Positions 1-11,749 of a DNA stretch of 64,000 bases are shown here, piece by piece (position 1 is the first letter of the stretch; each line of letters opens with the position of its first letter). The position numbers were made by a program, and so were the translations under genes. Origin of the DNA: Paulownia fortunei (lineage: Eukaryota; Streptophyta; Magnoliopsida; Lamiales; Paulowniaceae); NCBI GenBank assembly GCA_019321725.1, contig CM033113.1, positions 13,764,001 through 13,828,000 on the forward strand, given 5' to 3'. The notes below the pieces were generated by a model, which was not told the DNA's origin, did not search any database, and saw nothing but the letters and a program-made list of their open reading frames with translations.

Positions 1-255
1 GTAGGTGGCACAATGAAAAGCGCTTGGGGTATAAATGTGAGTGGTGGTGATTCGAATCCCCAAGAAGTTTTAATAAGGCTACATGGGCTTGGCAATGGGC
101 CTATGTGTGTTGTTGCTTCTGGCAGGAAACATAATGAACCACTTGTCTGACCTGGGTGTGAGTACACTGTGGATACCACGCGATTGGCTTTATCTAGAGG
201 TTGTCCTTAGGGGGTGGGCATTTCTCTCCAGAACTTAGTCAGGGCGTAAGCCTTG
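1..255 (+). repeat. tRNA-derived SINE head, partial
   Basis: The first 62 bases carry sequences resembling the two internal RNA polymerase III promoter boxes of tRNA genes: an A-box-like TGGCACAATG near position 6 and a B-box-like GATTCGAATCC near position 51. The spacing fits a tRNA-derived SINE, and the following 190 bases look like an unstructured SINE body. The left end is cut by the window edge and the right end abuts a solo LTR. No oligo-T or oligo-A tail and no target-site duplication are visible. A tRNA pseudogene is the alternative, but no cloverleaf could be drawn. Confidence 0.45.
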
Positions 256-3200
256 TGTAATACCCCAGCCTCACACTACTCAGTTGGCCAATATGATTCA
301 TGCACTACATGCTACTTATATGCTAATTTACATTGACATCTACATGGCATCTTTATAGCATTCTTAATCGTTATACCTCTAATGCTATTACTTGATATTA
401 ATGATTGAGATCTTATAACCTAATTAAGTAATTCTATATGTAGATAAGAAAAAGAATAGATTGGTCAATATATTGGATATTCATAGGTTATATGTTATAG
501 TTTTGGAAGTGTTAAAGGTGTCACTAGTAAGCTTATATGATTTGATTCAATTAGATCAAGGTGTTTTAAAGGTATACATCCATAGATTAACATACTTTGG
601 ATCTCGAACATCATATAATGTGATTTAAGTGTCATAATACAAGGTTTATATGTGCATGTGATTTTAGAAAATGAAAACTAGACAATCATTTAAGAATCGA
701 TTATCGATCGATTTGGAGATTGAATGAACGGTTAAGAAATTAGGGCATAATATATTATCCGATCAAATGGAGATTAAAGTAGGTTGTATATATATAAATA
801 AGTAATTAGAAACACTAGATTAGGGCTATATAAGGTGTGAAAAATATCAGATTTGAACCACCATTTGCCACCTCAAGCTTTCTTCATTTCTATCATTGAA
901 CACAACCATAAACCATTTTCTGAGCTATTTCACATCCCAAACCTTCATATGGAATTTTATAAATTGCTATCAAGTAATTCCAAGCAAAGAATAAAGTGAA
1001 GGAAGTAAAGGGAAGTAAGGAGGAGCAAGTTGAAGCTAAAATCTGTGCATAGGTGAGCTTTAACTCATTTTTTTTATTTAAGTTCTTGAATTTTTTGAGG
1101 GTTTATAATTTTTAAAGCTTCTATTATTGATTATAATCATGTTAGGATGTTATTTGTGGTCTTCTAATTCATAAAAGAAGGATTTTTAGTTGCAAAATCA
1201 CAATTAAAATCACTAGGACAGAAACTGTATACTTGCTGATTTTTTATATTTATGCTTTATATATGTATAATAACTTGATCAGAACCTGTGTATTTCACCA
1301 TATATTTGTTTATATATGAGTCTAGGTGATTTATGTAAGTTTAGAGAGGTTATAAATTGTAATATAGTGTGATAATTAAAGAGGGGCTCAAAAGTGTCTT
1401 CTTTGAAATTCAAATTTTGTCCTATGTGAATGGTGCTGGTTTTACATCAATAAATCCATTAGTTTTGGTAGTACTTTGACCTGGTTGTCTCCTTATATAT
1501 GTTATCTAAGTATGGTGAAAATTTTGGAGTGATTGTATATACTTAAGGGTGCCAAAACCATTAATGTCATGAAGTGTGCAAAATTATCACTGTAGGAAAA
1601 CAATCTGTTTCAGTATGTCATGAAGAAAGCTGAACTTGGGAAGCTATATCCATGATTTTTAGCTATTATATAATATGGTTACATTGATATACATTTTATC
1701 TAAGCGTGGTAAAAATTTGGGAGTGATTGGATATTCTTAGGGATGTCAAAATTATCATGCAACTAAATTAGACAGAAAGAAAATATGAATCTGTCCCATT
1801 TTATAACTTAGCATATTTCAATCTAAACGTGTTGCTATTGAGTGGTAACAATTAGGTACATGATATTAGAGTTATATTAGTTCAATTATATGATGTTTAC
1901 ATGTATCTAAGATAAGAAATTAAGGCATTTGAAGGACTAGATTGGGTTCTAGTTTGTGAAAGCATGATTGTTTCCTAGATAGCTTGGTGTTTAAGGTCTT
2001 AGTATGATATTTTATGCTTTCAACTTGCCAAATTGGGAATGGCGCCTGATGTTGGGTAATATTATAGGATATTTTACATCTAAGATTGGAGAGGAACAAT
2101 AAAAAATTCTAGACTAAGCCACCAACCAAGTGAAAGGTAAGTAAAGATCTATTTGCAACTACAATGTATGAACATAGTATGTCTTGAAGCATTTATACCT
2201 AATGTGTTGACGATATTAAATTTGACTGAGAATCTTATGATTCTTGAAACATGCTGAGAGCAAGATGACTTGCATTTCATATTGAACATACCATTCATGA
2301 GCATTTACATGTGCATGCACGATATATGAGTATAGTGGAGGTTTTTTACATACACGATATGATTTGAGACATGGTTTTCAAAAAGAAAATATTTTGGTTG
2401 GCCACTACTAGTGTACCGAGGCATGATTATATAATATTTTGGGATGCCGCGAGTGTTACCTCTTAGAGGATCATAGGGGTTGACAGGGGGTGTGCCTCTA
2501 ATGGTCATGAGAAGGTGGACCACTTGACTGTACCCTTATTGACTCCGCTAGTGGGAAGATTTCTTGAGGATCACAGGAGAAGATAGGGGGTGAACCTTTG
2601 GTGATCCCAGGAGATGGCCCTTGGACTGAGTCATTTGTTTATGGCCATGTGATTATTGATATTATTCAGATCTTTATCCGGTGCATAGTAGGTGGGCTAA
2701 GGGCCCAATAAATGAAATGATTTTTAATAAAAACCTTTTGATTTATGAGTACACAATTTGACACATTTATAGCATCATATCTTAGAGTTGAGTTGCATGA
2801 GATTTTATATCATACGCTTGTCATGCATGATTTTTACTTATTGAACGTTAACTTATGTAGTTCATGTATTATAGGTGACCAAGGTGAGACTTGAGACCTT
2901 TGGTTTACTGGCTGGCAATGGAGCTCCTACAGGCTTTCAAAAATCAATGTACTTGGATGACGACCTGTTAGGCTATTTTGTGGGCTGTGTTTTTTATTTT
3001 ACAGTTATTGTATTATATTAGTGACTTTATCCTGTATATCACTTTCAAAACTCCTTTGTGATAGAGAGTTTGTATTTATGATGTTTTTTATAGACTTGGT
3101 TAATGTTTAATAACTACCCATGTATATATAGTCATTAATTTTATAACATCTATGCTCATCATCCGGATTTTTTATCAATATTTTGTTGAACTGAGTAGAA

Positions 3201-3289
3201 AAAAAAAGTTATACACTTGCATGCGTGCACAAATTATGTTGCACAGGTTGTTTATATATAGTTATACATATTATTGGGAGGTTGTGACA
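256..3289 (+). repeat. Solo LTR SL1 (3-kb class, TGTAATACCC...TGACA)
   Basis: This begins TGTAATACCCC and ends GGTTGTGACA. It shares its first ~150 bases (CTCACACTACTC, ATATGATTCATGCA) and its last third with SL2, SL3 and the inverted SL4. Shared landmarks near 2940-2970 include 'GGAGCTCCTACAGG' and 'GGATGACGACCTGTTAGG'. No coding capacity and no second LTR or internal region lies next to it, so it is read as a solo LTR left by recombination. Long LTRs with TGTAACACCC-type inverted ends occur in Tekay/Del chromoviruses, but that assignment is inference. No clear TSD is seen (CCTTG left, TCCTA right), so one boundary may be off. Confidence 0.6.
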
Positions 3290-3784
3290 TCCTAGATACC
3301 TGGGTATTAAAACAAAAAAGAGTAATTTCTCAAAACTTTTAACTTTTAAGAGCGGACATGTAAAATTGACGACAAGGACTAACTGCATAAGCTTTATCAT
3401 CTACTGACCTAGGGGGTTAACTATCTCACTAATTAGTTTTGGAAAGTAACTACGACATGTGAAAGATTTCAATGGGCAAAAAACATATTTAACCGTTATG
3501 AGGATAAAGTTTAGTTTATTATCTTCATCCAAACACGTGATTGACCTATGAAAAAATGACAAAAGCCATGAAGCATATGACTCACCTTCATAAATCACCT
3601 TGACATAAGTTGGGACTTACCACTTTCACAAATTTTCAGTCCTAGCTCTAAATGGATAAGATACAACACAGCATTGTCGATATAAGAGGGCTCAAGCTTC
3701 ATATTTCAGAAAGTGGGACACGTCTGATCACCTTTTTTGTTTTTTTAGTGATATATGCTTAAGTTATGAATTTAATGCATACAA
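3290..3784. other. Non-coding stretch upstream of the broken epoxide hydrolase
   Basis: I see no gene or repeat signature here. It would hold the promoter and first coding bases of the epoxide hydrolase if they survived, but no start codon with a recognisable N-terminus (VNG-LHVAEIG type) can be read just upstream of 3785, where the frame looks deleted. Confidence 0.4.
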
Positions 3785-4029
3785 ATGTACAAATGTGTCA
3801 ATCTTAAGAAAAATTCGGCCAGGTCCTGTAGTGGTTTTCCTTCATGGTTTTCCAGAGATTTGGTATTCATAGAGGCATCAGATGACGGCAATTGCCAATG
3901 CTGGATTTTGAGCGATAGCGCCTCAAAGGCTAAGGCCTGTCTGAACAGCCCCCAGAACAAAAGAAAACAACTTTCAAGGATCTTATGGATGATCCTCTGG
4001 TGATGCTAGATACACTTAATATTCTAAAT
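3785..4029 (+). pseudogene. Epoxide hydrolase, 5' exon (decayed)
   Basis: From about 3815 the translation reads PGPVVVFLHGFPEIWYS, then a stop, RHQMTAIANAGF, a stop and AIAP. This is the start of the alpha/beta hydrolase core of plant soluble epoxide hydrolases, with the HGFPE oxyanion-hole motif. Both stops sit where the family has Trp and Arg (TGG to TAG, CGA to TGA), which are G-to-A and C-to-T changes. A small frame disruption follows before KTTFKDLMDD-like residues (about 3960-4000). The exon appears to end at a GT donor at 4030. The N-terminus is missing or deleted. These enzymes hydrolyse fatty-acid epoxides in the cytosol or peroxisome. This exon cannot be translated, so the locus is a pseudogene at its 5' end. 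Confidence 0.85.
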
Positions 4030-4128
4030 GTATAAGCATCGAATCCCCTTACAAATTCGTTACCTTGTTCGTATGTTTAACTAAATTATGGGTGAAATCT
4101 CATGAGAAGTGCACCATGTAATTTGCAG

Positions 4129-4291
4129 GTTTTACTGGTAGGGAAAGATTTTGGAGAACGGGTAGTCCACCATTTCGCCCTTGTCCACCCTTAAAGAGTT
4201 GTCCCAATTGTAACACTAGGTGTGCCATTCATTCTCACAGGTCCTGAGGCATTCCCAAGAGATCTCCTCCCTCAAGGCTTTTACATATTTA
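4129..4291 (+). pseudogene. Epoxide hydrolase, middle exon, left part (cut by an LTR element)
   Basis: An acceptor TTTGCAG precedes 4129. The reading frame gives LLVGKDFGERVVHHFALVHP, one stop in place of Glu, RVVPIVTLGVPFILTGPEAF, then PRDLLPQGFYIF. GKDFG holds the nucleophilic Asp of the epoxide hydrolase triad (codon 4147-4149). The exon stops abruptly at 4291, where a copia LTR begins. Its last bases (GATGGCAG, encoding R-W-Q with the preceding A) are found at 11052-11059 on the other side of the insertion. Confidence 0.88.
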
Positions 4292-4749
4292 TGTAAGAAA
4301 ATTGATCAACAATATAATATAAATCAAATATTCATATAATTCATGTTGATCGGGTATACCTATATGCAGCGGATTGTCGATCCACGTATCCTGAATCAAG
4401 CTCGTCTACCAGCCTCCTTTTGATCGAACCATAAACATATCTTTTTTATTGGTGGTGAATAACTACTAGAGTTATTCACTCAATTACACACCTCAAATAC
4501 TTGGAGTTTATGGTGATGCTCTGAGGAAGACTGAGAGAGAAAAAGATTTAGGAGAATATGGAGAGAGTTTATGGGAGAATTACATTCATTCACACATTCT
4601 GTTGGATGGGGATTAGAGATACTTATTCCTACTTAAGGTAGAATCCTAATCCAATTAGGAAACTCAATCTCACTCAAATTGTGGAGATATTCAACTAAAT
4701 ATGGATGTCAATTGGGTAAAGGGTTCTAAACCCGATCCAATTTCCAAAT
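4292..4749 (-). repeat. Copia-1 3' LTR (left copy)
   Basis: 458 bp matching 10589-11046 base for base apart from scattered, mostly transition, differences. It begins TGTAAGAAAATT on the plus strand. Its inner end reads TTTCCAAAT where the other copy has TTTCCAACA, so the terminal dinucleotide is mutated. It directly follows the interrupted exon. Confidence 0.9.
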
Positions 4750-4764
4750 CTCCCACTCATACAT
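4750..4764 (-). other. Copia-1 polypurine tract
   Basis: On the minus strand this reads GAGTGGGAGA immediately before the LTR, the usual plus-strand primer position for a copia element. Confidence 0.65.
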
Positions 4765-6559
4765 ATTTGACTCGATCTCCTCGAATCTCATCATCATAGA
4801 ATTTCTCAATCTCATGCCAATCCCTTCATACAGAAAATGAGGTGTGCGACCAAGCGAGAAAGCATAGGTGAGGAGAGTTATATTAAGTCATCACCAAACT
4901 AACATAAGCCTACAACTCAATAGCTCGTTATGTACCCCAAATCAAGTGGTCACACCCAATCAAGCATCTCTAGATCCCTCAATGAAATAAATAGAGCATA
5001 CTCGACCTACTTAAATATGTATCTATATTCATGACTAGTCAAACACATTTCGACATAGTTGCCCGGGCTATGAACAATAGAACATAAGTGCGTTACCAAC
5101 CTAGTTCTTCCTTGGCCTCTCATGCCAATCAGCTTGCTCTTGACAGCTTTCCTAGACATGCTCCGACAGACTGAATCATGCATGGCCATTGGAAATATGC
5201 TAAAGTAGCATCATCAAGCTTACACTTCATGACAAAGTCCAGAGTCCCAAAGGGTACAAAAATAATATGGGCTCACACAGTGAGGAAGCAGACACCCATT
5301 CAGTCACTTTTCCATAAGAGGTCGTCTCAAAGCACATGTAGTATGAATACATGCTATGGGAGCTCCCACTTAATTTAGGCATGTCATGCTCTTAACATCA
5401 TATGAACCTAAGTTCAGTAGCTCTCAAAGCGCCTGACCTGCATACCACCAGAAGTCACTCTCCAAAATATCTTCTTGCAATTTGCATGTTCAGCTAAGAA
5501 CAAGCTTATTATGAAGTTTGGACATACTTTTTCATAATCGATCAACTCTGATCTCATCTTAGCCTCCAAGCTAAGGTGACTCATAGTTATACATATTAAC
5601 CTTCCTCGCTGCTTCAAGCATAAAGGCGATCATTTGCAAACCTTAATTATGCGATACGATCTTTAAGTCTCATCCTGCTTGCTATCGTAGCGCCAAGGTG
5701 ATTACCCATGTGAGAAGGTCAATCAAAACCTGGTGATAACTCACAAATCCAGTACCAAATTCAAAATGAGAATACAAATATAGCTCATTAATCACAATAT
5801 GTTCTCACTGGCCACAAAAATCAAATTCTACATAATCTCGTACTACTCACATGCCTTTGAAGCATATCTCCATACAGAGGCAAGGGATAAGCGATCAAAC
5901 CGCTCGCAGAAATATGACCGAGAATAATTTAATTTTGTGCAATACTCTCTTAAATGAAGGGGTGACTGGTATTAGTATATTTAGTCCTCCAACAATACTT
6001 GGCGCTCAAAGCATACATCAAAGTGGCTTTATTATCATAAAGACAATAAAAGCCTCACAAATGTGCGTACAATGCGCATCCTTTCAAAATACCAAATCGC
6101 CTCCAACAAATCTCAGACCACTCTATTAAGATATCTAAGTATCCACACACATTATTGCATCAATGATCACTTTGATATCCACTCACCAATAATTTAATTA
6201 TCAAGCACAGTACTAGTCAGTACACACCAGTGCATATCAAACCTTCTACAATGCTTTCATAATACTAGCTAGCATTTCTTTTCTTCTTCCATCTCAAGGC
6301 ATTTCAATCTAACTAAGAACATAATCTTTGAACATGAAGTGTCAATAGGATTGGTGAGATGCATATAAAAATTCAGTATCACAATACCAAGCATACATCT
6401 ACTTTTCCTATGTTCATTCAAATATAAATGACCACCACTACTAAGCAGAGACACCTTCATGTCCCTTCTGGCCATCATATTATTGCCCAAATACAGTGAG
6501 AATTAAATTCTCTTATTTGTGTTGACATATATTTAGTGATCTTATTCAACTATCGTAAG

Positions 6560-7020
6560 CCTACCAGAGTGATTGCTTGATGAAATTGATAGCACCACTT
6601 TTTGGACAATAATTCAAGTTATAAACGGAGCTTCTCGATCAACAATCTTTGCGCTCTTGCCCCACTTCTTGAATTCATTAGGCGATTCACATAGATCTCA
6701 TCGTCCACTCCTCAATTATATATGTCAACCTCAATCATCAAGGACAAACCTAGATTAAGGTGGTAATAACTAATAGTATCTTGGCGTATTGAGGTGATCT
6801 CACCACTTAGGGAGAACATATCAAAAATTTACGCTCCCCAATTAGGCGTAAACATTTTGCCCTTGGTTGAACTATACAAATGTTAATCAACCCATCTACT
6901 TTGCACTTGACCTCTAGAAACCACATGTTTCTAATGGCCTTGCACTTAAATAGAAGATCAACCAGCTCTAGACTTTGTTCTTAGTCATTAGGCTCATCGT
7001 TTCATTCATAGCAGCTATTC
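6560..7020 (-). pseudogene. Copia-1 reverse transcriptase remnant
   Basis: Reading the minus strand with frame changes gives AAMNETMSLMTKNKV near 7016 and ELVDL, then KCKAIRNMWFLEVKCKVDG. Further on come ITSIRQDT and LEVDIYN-like residues, then DDEIYVN. These follow the order of the plant copia RT start (EAMxxEMxSLxxNxTWELVDLP, KWVFKxKxKxDG, SPVxRxTSIR, EEIYMxQPEGF). Several stops and frameshifts are present. The rest of pol on both sides (4765-6560 and 7020-9000) is too decayed for me to assign domains. Confidence 0.75.
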
Positions 7021-8904
7021 TCTTAAAGCATCAAGTGAAGTCAAAAGTCTAAGTTGACTCATCAACATCCATAAAAGTAGTCATGAGGATACCCACTTAA
7101 TCTCATATAGACGATGAGAAATAACTCATGTGCACTCCTTCTTACTTGTGGAATATGAGACTCATTTTTAAGTGAGATACTCCCACTGACTTAGGGTCGC
7201 TCCCACTATCCTAGTGATTGCTAAATGAGTTTTAAAAAAATATCATTCTCACTAGAAAATTGGGCGCCACTTCAAGAATCTTACAACTTGTATAACGCAA
7301 GATTTCATTTGACTTCTTATATGCTCGTAATTCCTCCATGAGAAAATCTATACTGTGCGACTTAATTTTTATAATTTCTCCATCAAGGTGTTCATCACTT
7401 TTGAGAACATACCTTCATGAACTTAAATAGGAATAAACCCACTAATTTAGGCTTGCTGCCACATCACAGCTCATTTAAGGTTGGAGAATTCACTTGGAGG
7501 CACAATTTTCATTATGTAGGCCGTAATCAACATTGCATTTTCCTAATTAAGAAACAAATCAATTTGCGCCATCATATTAATTGAGTTATTTTGAAGTGTT
7601 TGATTCATCACTCTTCGCAAACTCTTTTAGTTGCAAAATGTTTAGAATCATCCTTCAAATTGCAATTTCATTTTCCCCACACATATGTCTAAACTATTTA
7701 GACATGTTATTCTCACTTCCAATTAGTATGTTGAACCTCAATGTTCATACTCCCTGTGGTTCTTTACCTCTGTCAAGAATCGCTCTAAATAATTTGGTGC
7801 TTCTGACTAGTGAGAGTTGGAGTGTACTAGCTTATAGCACGAATAGCAAATAAAGGAAAATAGAATGCACTATTCAGTACCTCATACTCGTAAATCTGTA
7901 CTCATTTTAGGGGATTAGCTCTAGAGGATAAATAACCCTATTTCTTTCTTCCAGTGGGCTTTTTCCCGCTAGAAAATTTTGTGCAGAGGCAGGTTGACTT
8001 TAGCCAGTTAGCCAATAAAACCTCCTCCAGCTAATACAGTCATCATCCCAACCTCGCAAGCCACAGTATAATTAAAATAAAAATTCATGGAAGAAGTACA
8101 AGAAATACTACCTTAAGCCAATCACAACACAAATATGACTTATGCCTAAAAGGTTTCTTACATGAAAGATGGACAAATCTACTCGCTCAACCAATGTCTT
8201 ATAAGTGCATCAATTTAATAGACTATTTCGAATCTAGTATCTTTTGCATATCTCCAAGGAGTAACTCACACTAATTGTTGAGCTTGAAAAAATAGCTCAT
8301 GCCTTTTGCAGAGCTTGAGATGGCATTGCGAACTCATAATGCCTTCTCTTGTGCGTCATTTAAACAAACATGGTTGCATAACACTCGATAATAGTATGCT
8401 CAATCTCGAATTTTATGCTATGTTTCATCAACTTCTACTATCCATCGAAGGAGAGAATTGAGAATATTAGCAAATGAGAGAGTTTTAAGTAGTCAAACTT
8501 CATCTCAGTACAATTACCAGTGAAGTGACCAGTCTCATCATTGCACTTGATAATTGTTGGCGGTTAGTTACCTTTATCACTAATGTGACATGCCTTGTCA
8601 CTTCATTGGATCAAATTTATGGTTCTAGTTTTAAATTTTGCTCTTGTCAAGCTATTTTTGTCTTTTCCAACACTAACCCAAGTTGGTTTATATTCGTTAA
8701 CATGAGCAACAAGAATAATTACTTGTCCATTTTTCAACTCTCAACAATCAGCCTCAAGTTAGGTGATTATTATCAAAAATATGTTAGTAATATTTATAAA
8801 TCAACTGAAAAAAATGACTTTAGGACAACTAGAATTTTTTAATTATGAGCAAGCTCATGACAAAATAGAACTCAAACTCCTTTATTAATTCCTCGTATTT
8901 GCAG

Positions 8905-9140
8905 CTTGCACGAATTAAAGCGCAAACGTGATTCTTGATCCATTAGTATATTATCAGTACCTAAGTCATGACAATATTTGACAACTTAAAATCTTATATT
9001 TGCGACTTAAACAAATTAAAGCGTAAATTTTAATCTTAGTCTACTGCCATATTGTCAGGGTCTAAGTCGCGATAATATTGGACAACTTGTTCATTTTCAT
9101 GCTTAATTGGCTTAAAACGTAAAATTTGTGAGCTGGTCTA
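8905..9140. repeat. Degenerate direct repeats, unit about 102 bp
   Basis: Two consecutive copies carry the same landmarks in the same order: TTTGC(A/G)..CTT, AATTAAAGCG, AATCTTAG/ATTCTTGA, TATTATCAG/TATTGTCAG, CTAAGTC, ATAATATTGGACAACTT. A third partial copy (GCTTAAAACGTAAAATTT) follows. They lie in the 5' half of Copia-1. They could be a duplicated piece of gag or leader. Confidence 0.6.
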
Positions 9141-9784
9141 AGACTTCTAAATTAATTGCACAAAAAAATATAGGTATTGGTCTAATATTTTATTCTACAT
9201 CCAAGTAAATTATTTATTATTCCTTTATACTCAGCGAAATAAAAAATTTCGCAACTTAGGCTAGTAATCATCTCCCACTGAATAAAAGACATAATAAAAA
9301 TTTACTGATCATGAATGAAATATAAATTTGTCCACGCATATATTATGAATGCAAATGTGCAATATGAACAATAAAATATTAGCCCCATATGGGCGACATT
9401 GACATTTGGTGCATCATGTTGAGATAATTTTGGCCCATGGTGGTAAAGCAAAAAATATCCCCATAAAATTGATATACACGACCTCCCAAAAATGGCCTAA
9501 AAAATACATGCCTTAAAAATAATAAAAAATTAGATTGGTTCAAAGCCTACTATATCAATCTAGACAAAAATAAAAAATAAGAATATCGAATTACTACCAC
9601 CGCCACAAATTATCTCCCATCAAAATATGAGATAATATAAAACAATAAACATTCAATTTACTAGAGCATCCAAATGTCAGTGTTTATTCATTCACAATAT
9701 ATAATGATTCATATCGTGTCAAATAAATTTAAATTGCATCATAATTATATAAAAAATAATAATTAATAAAGCACGTAACTCATA

Positions 9785-9930
9785 ATGCAAAAAAATAATC
9801 TTGCATGCATCCTAATGCACAAAAAAAATATTTTTACATGCACCTTAATGCGCAAAAAGTATTTTGATATTAAAAACTTTGACTGACAAAAAATATATTT
9901 GCATGCATTGTAATGCGCAAAAATATTTTA
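9785..9930. repeat. Short imperfect tandem repeats (TGCAT..TAATGCGCAAAAA)
   Basis: Three copies of a TTGCATGCATCCTAATGC-ACAAAAAA-TATTTT type unit occur at roughly 9801, 9836 and 9900. They fall in the leader part of Copia-1. Confidence 0.55.
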
Positions 9931-10019
9931 ATCACTTTCTATTCACATCAAAAAACTTTTTAGAAAAATAGTATAAAAAACTATTATATAGATTTCGCAA
10001 TCAATTATATCGCAAAAGA

Positions 10020-10588
10020 GTGCAGTGGTTTAGTGGTAGTTCCCTATCTCACGTGGTCGTATAACACATCAGCTGGAGGCGCCATGTTAGCGCGCCACCT
10101 AAGCGTGTGCGCCACGTGACTATATGCCACATTAGCCAGTGCGCCATATCAGCGCCGGCGCCTTCTCCGGCACCGGCCGTCCAATTATGGCGACCAAATG
10201 GATTTTCCGACAAGAAAAATTAAATATCTATCAAAAACTTTAAAAATTCATATCTCACTCATTTTAAGTCCGTTTTTAACAAATTTTATATCATTTCAAA
10301 CCTATTTTTATGCTCTACAACATAGCATAAAAATTTCATAACAAAAATATCAAATCCTAGTTCGATTTTGAGTCTAAATATAAACAAATATCTAACTTTA
10401 AATTAAATTTTCTCTCAAACTGTTTATCCATTTTTCACCAAATTTTAACCACATGATCTACACATTAAGATCAACGTATGGTAAAAATTTATACTTTTAA
10501 AAGAAATAATTTTTTTTAAAGCACATACATATTCATAAATTCAATCAAATAAAATGGCGAGAACGAGCCCTATGGGCTCTGATACCAC
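10020..10588 (-). other. Copia-1 5' leader with a GC-rich island
   Basis: Between the last recognisable pol/gag area and the PBS, 10060-10190 is conspicuously GC-rich (repeated GCGCC/GGCGCC words) in otherwise AT-rich DNA. The remainder to the PBS is AT-rich and non-coding. A similar GC island occurs at the same relative position in the leader at 57585-57715. Confidence 0.55.
10576..10587 (-). other. Copia-1 primer binding site (tRNA-Met type)
   Basis: The minus strand reads TGGTATCAGAGC, complementary to the 3' end of initiator tRNA-Met and typical of plant copia elements. It starts one base inside the 5' LTR. This fixes the element's orientation. Confidence 0.9.
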
Positions 10589-11046
10589 TGTAAGAAAATT
10601 AATCAACAATATAATATGAATCAAATATTCATATAATTCATGTGGATTAGGTATACCTATACACAGTGGATTGTCAATCCACGTATCCCGAATCAAACTC
10701 GTCTACCAGCCTCCTTTTGATCGAATCACGAACATATCTTTCTTGTTGGTGGTAAATAACTATTAGAGTTATTCACTCAATTACACACCTCAAATTCTTG
10801 GAGTCTATGGTGATGCTCCAAGGAAGACTGAGAGACAAAAAGATTTGAGAAAATATGGAGAGAGTTAATGGGAGAATTACGTTCATTCACACATTCTGTT
10901 AAATGGGGATTAGAGATATTTATTACTACTTAAGGTAGAATCCTAGTCCAATTATAAAACTCAATCCCACTCAAATTGTGGAGACATCCAACTAAATATG
11001 GATGTCAATTGGGTCAAGGGTTCTAAACCCGATTCAATTTCCAACA
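10589..11046 (-). repeat. Copia-1 5' LTR (right copy)
   Basis: 458 bp with intact TG...CA ends. On the minus strand it starts TGTTGGAAATTG and ends CTTACA, then the PBS. It is followed on the right by the decayed TSD and the last bases of the broken exon. Confidence 0.92.
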
Positions 11047-11059
11047 GTTGAGATGGCAG
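11047..11059 (+). pseudogene. Epoxide hydrolase, middle exon, right remnant
   Basis: GTTGA is the right TSD copy. GATGGCAG then completes the exon: joined after 4291 it reads Y-I-F-R-W-Q, the family's F-Y-I-S-R-W-Q position. The next bases GCAATT would be the splice donor, so the site is a GC donor or a mutated GT. The intron runs to 11392. Confidence 0.85.
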
Positions 11060-11392
11060 GCAATTCATTGCTCTTGAATTTTACGACTTGCATTTGGATT
11101 GAAGAATTTGAATTTAAACGAAGAATTTGGATTTAAATTTGAAACAGGATTTTAAATCCAGCATAATGAGTAAAAAAAAGCTCAAAATGATATATTAAAG
11201 GATTTGAAATTTGTGGTTGTTGAACATTATTCAAATAAATGCAAATGATTTATTATTATGAATTTGAAATCTTTACTCTCAAATCCTTCAATTCAAATAC
11301 AAAATTTTTACAAGGAATGGTAAATAGAATTAAACCAAACTCTTTAAATGAAATTAAGCCACAGTCTTAACATTGAAACCACATTCTTGCAG

Positions 11393-11628
11393 GAACCAGG
11401 AAGAGCTGAGAGAGACTTTGGACGGTTCACTGTTAAGACTGTGGTGAAGAACATTTACATTCTGTTCTCAGGAAGTGAACTCCCAGTAGCTACGGAGGAT
11501 CAAGAAATAATGGATTTGATTGATCAATCTACCCCGTTGCCTACCTGGTTTACTGAAGAAGATCTTCAAACATACGCAGCATTGTATGAAAAATCTGGTT
11601 TCCAGACTGCACTGCAGGTCCCATACAG
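11393..11628 (+). pseudogene. Epoxide hydrolase, third recognisable exon (open)
   Basis: A clear acceptor (ATTCTTGCAG) precedes 11393. The frame is open and reads EPGRAERDFGRFTVKTVVKN at the start and LYEKSGFQTALQVPYR at the end. This is the lid region of plant epoxide hydrolases, including the conserved Tyr context (AALYEKSGF) where a lid tyrosine helps hold the epoxide oxygen. The donor is CCATACAG|GTAACA at 11628/11629. It carries no stop, unlike the two 5' exons. An ATG at 11348 upstream lies in the intron and is not a supported start. Confidence 0.9.
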
Positions 11629-11749
11629 GTAACATGGGACTTCATATTTTAACTATATTAACTCCGTGATCGCATTTAATAGCAATCAAATTAAGATGAA
11701 TATCCCTTGCGAGTTTTACATCGTCCAAGAGGGGTGAGGGTCTGTGCAG

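Larger units (their letters stand above)
4292..11046 (-). mobile_element. Ty1/copia retrotransposon Copia-1 inserted in the epoxide hydrolase exon
   Basis: Two 458-bp direct repeats (4292-4749 and 10589-11046) bound 5.8 kb of decayed sequence. Each starts TGTAAGAAAATT on the plus strand, and the right copy ends TTTCCAACA. A tRNA-Met-type primer binding site adjoins the right LTR in reverse and a polypurine tract adjoins the left LTR, so the element lies on the minus strand with its 5' LTR at the right. Reverse transcriptase remnants near 6560-7020 on the minus strand show it is copia. No long open frame survives. The TSD is decayed: ATTTA at 4287-4291 against GTTGA at 11047-11051. In the first ~113 aligned LTR bases I count about 11 differences, nearly all transitions, so the insertion is old. 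Confidence 0.9.

Noticed and set aside
1..75. A functional tRNA gene
   Set aside because: A- and B-box-like words exist, but no cloverleaf stems or anticodon arm can be formed; a SINE head fits better.
8525..8842. 105-codon plus-strand open frame
   Set aside because: It lies antisense to the decayed copia pol of Copia-1 and shows no recognisable domain; AT-rich DNA gives such frames by chance.
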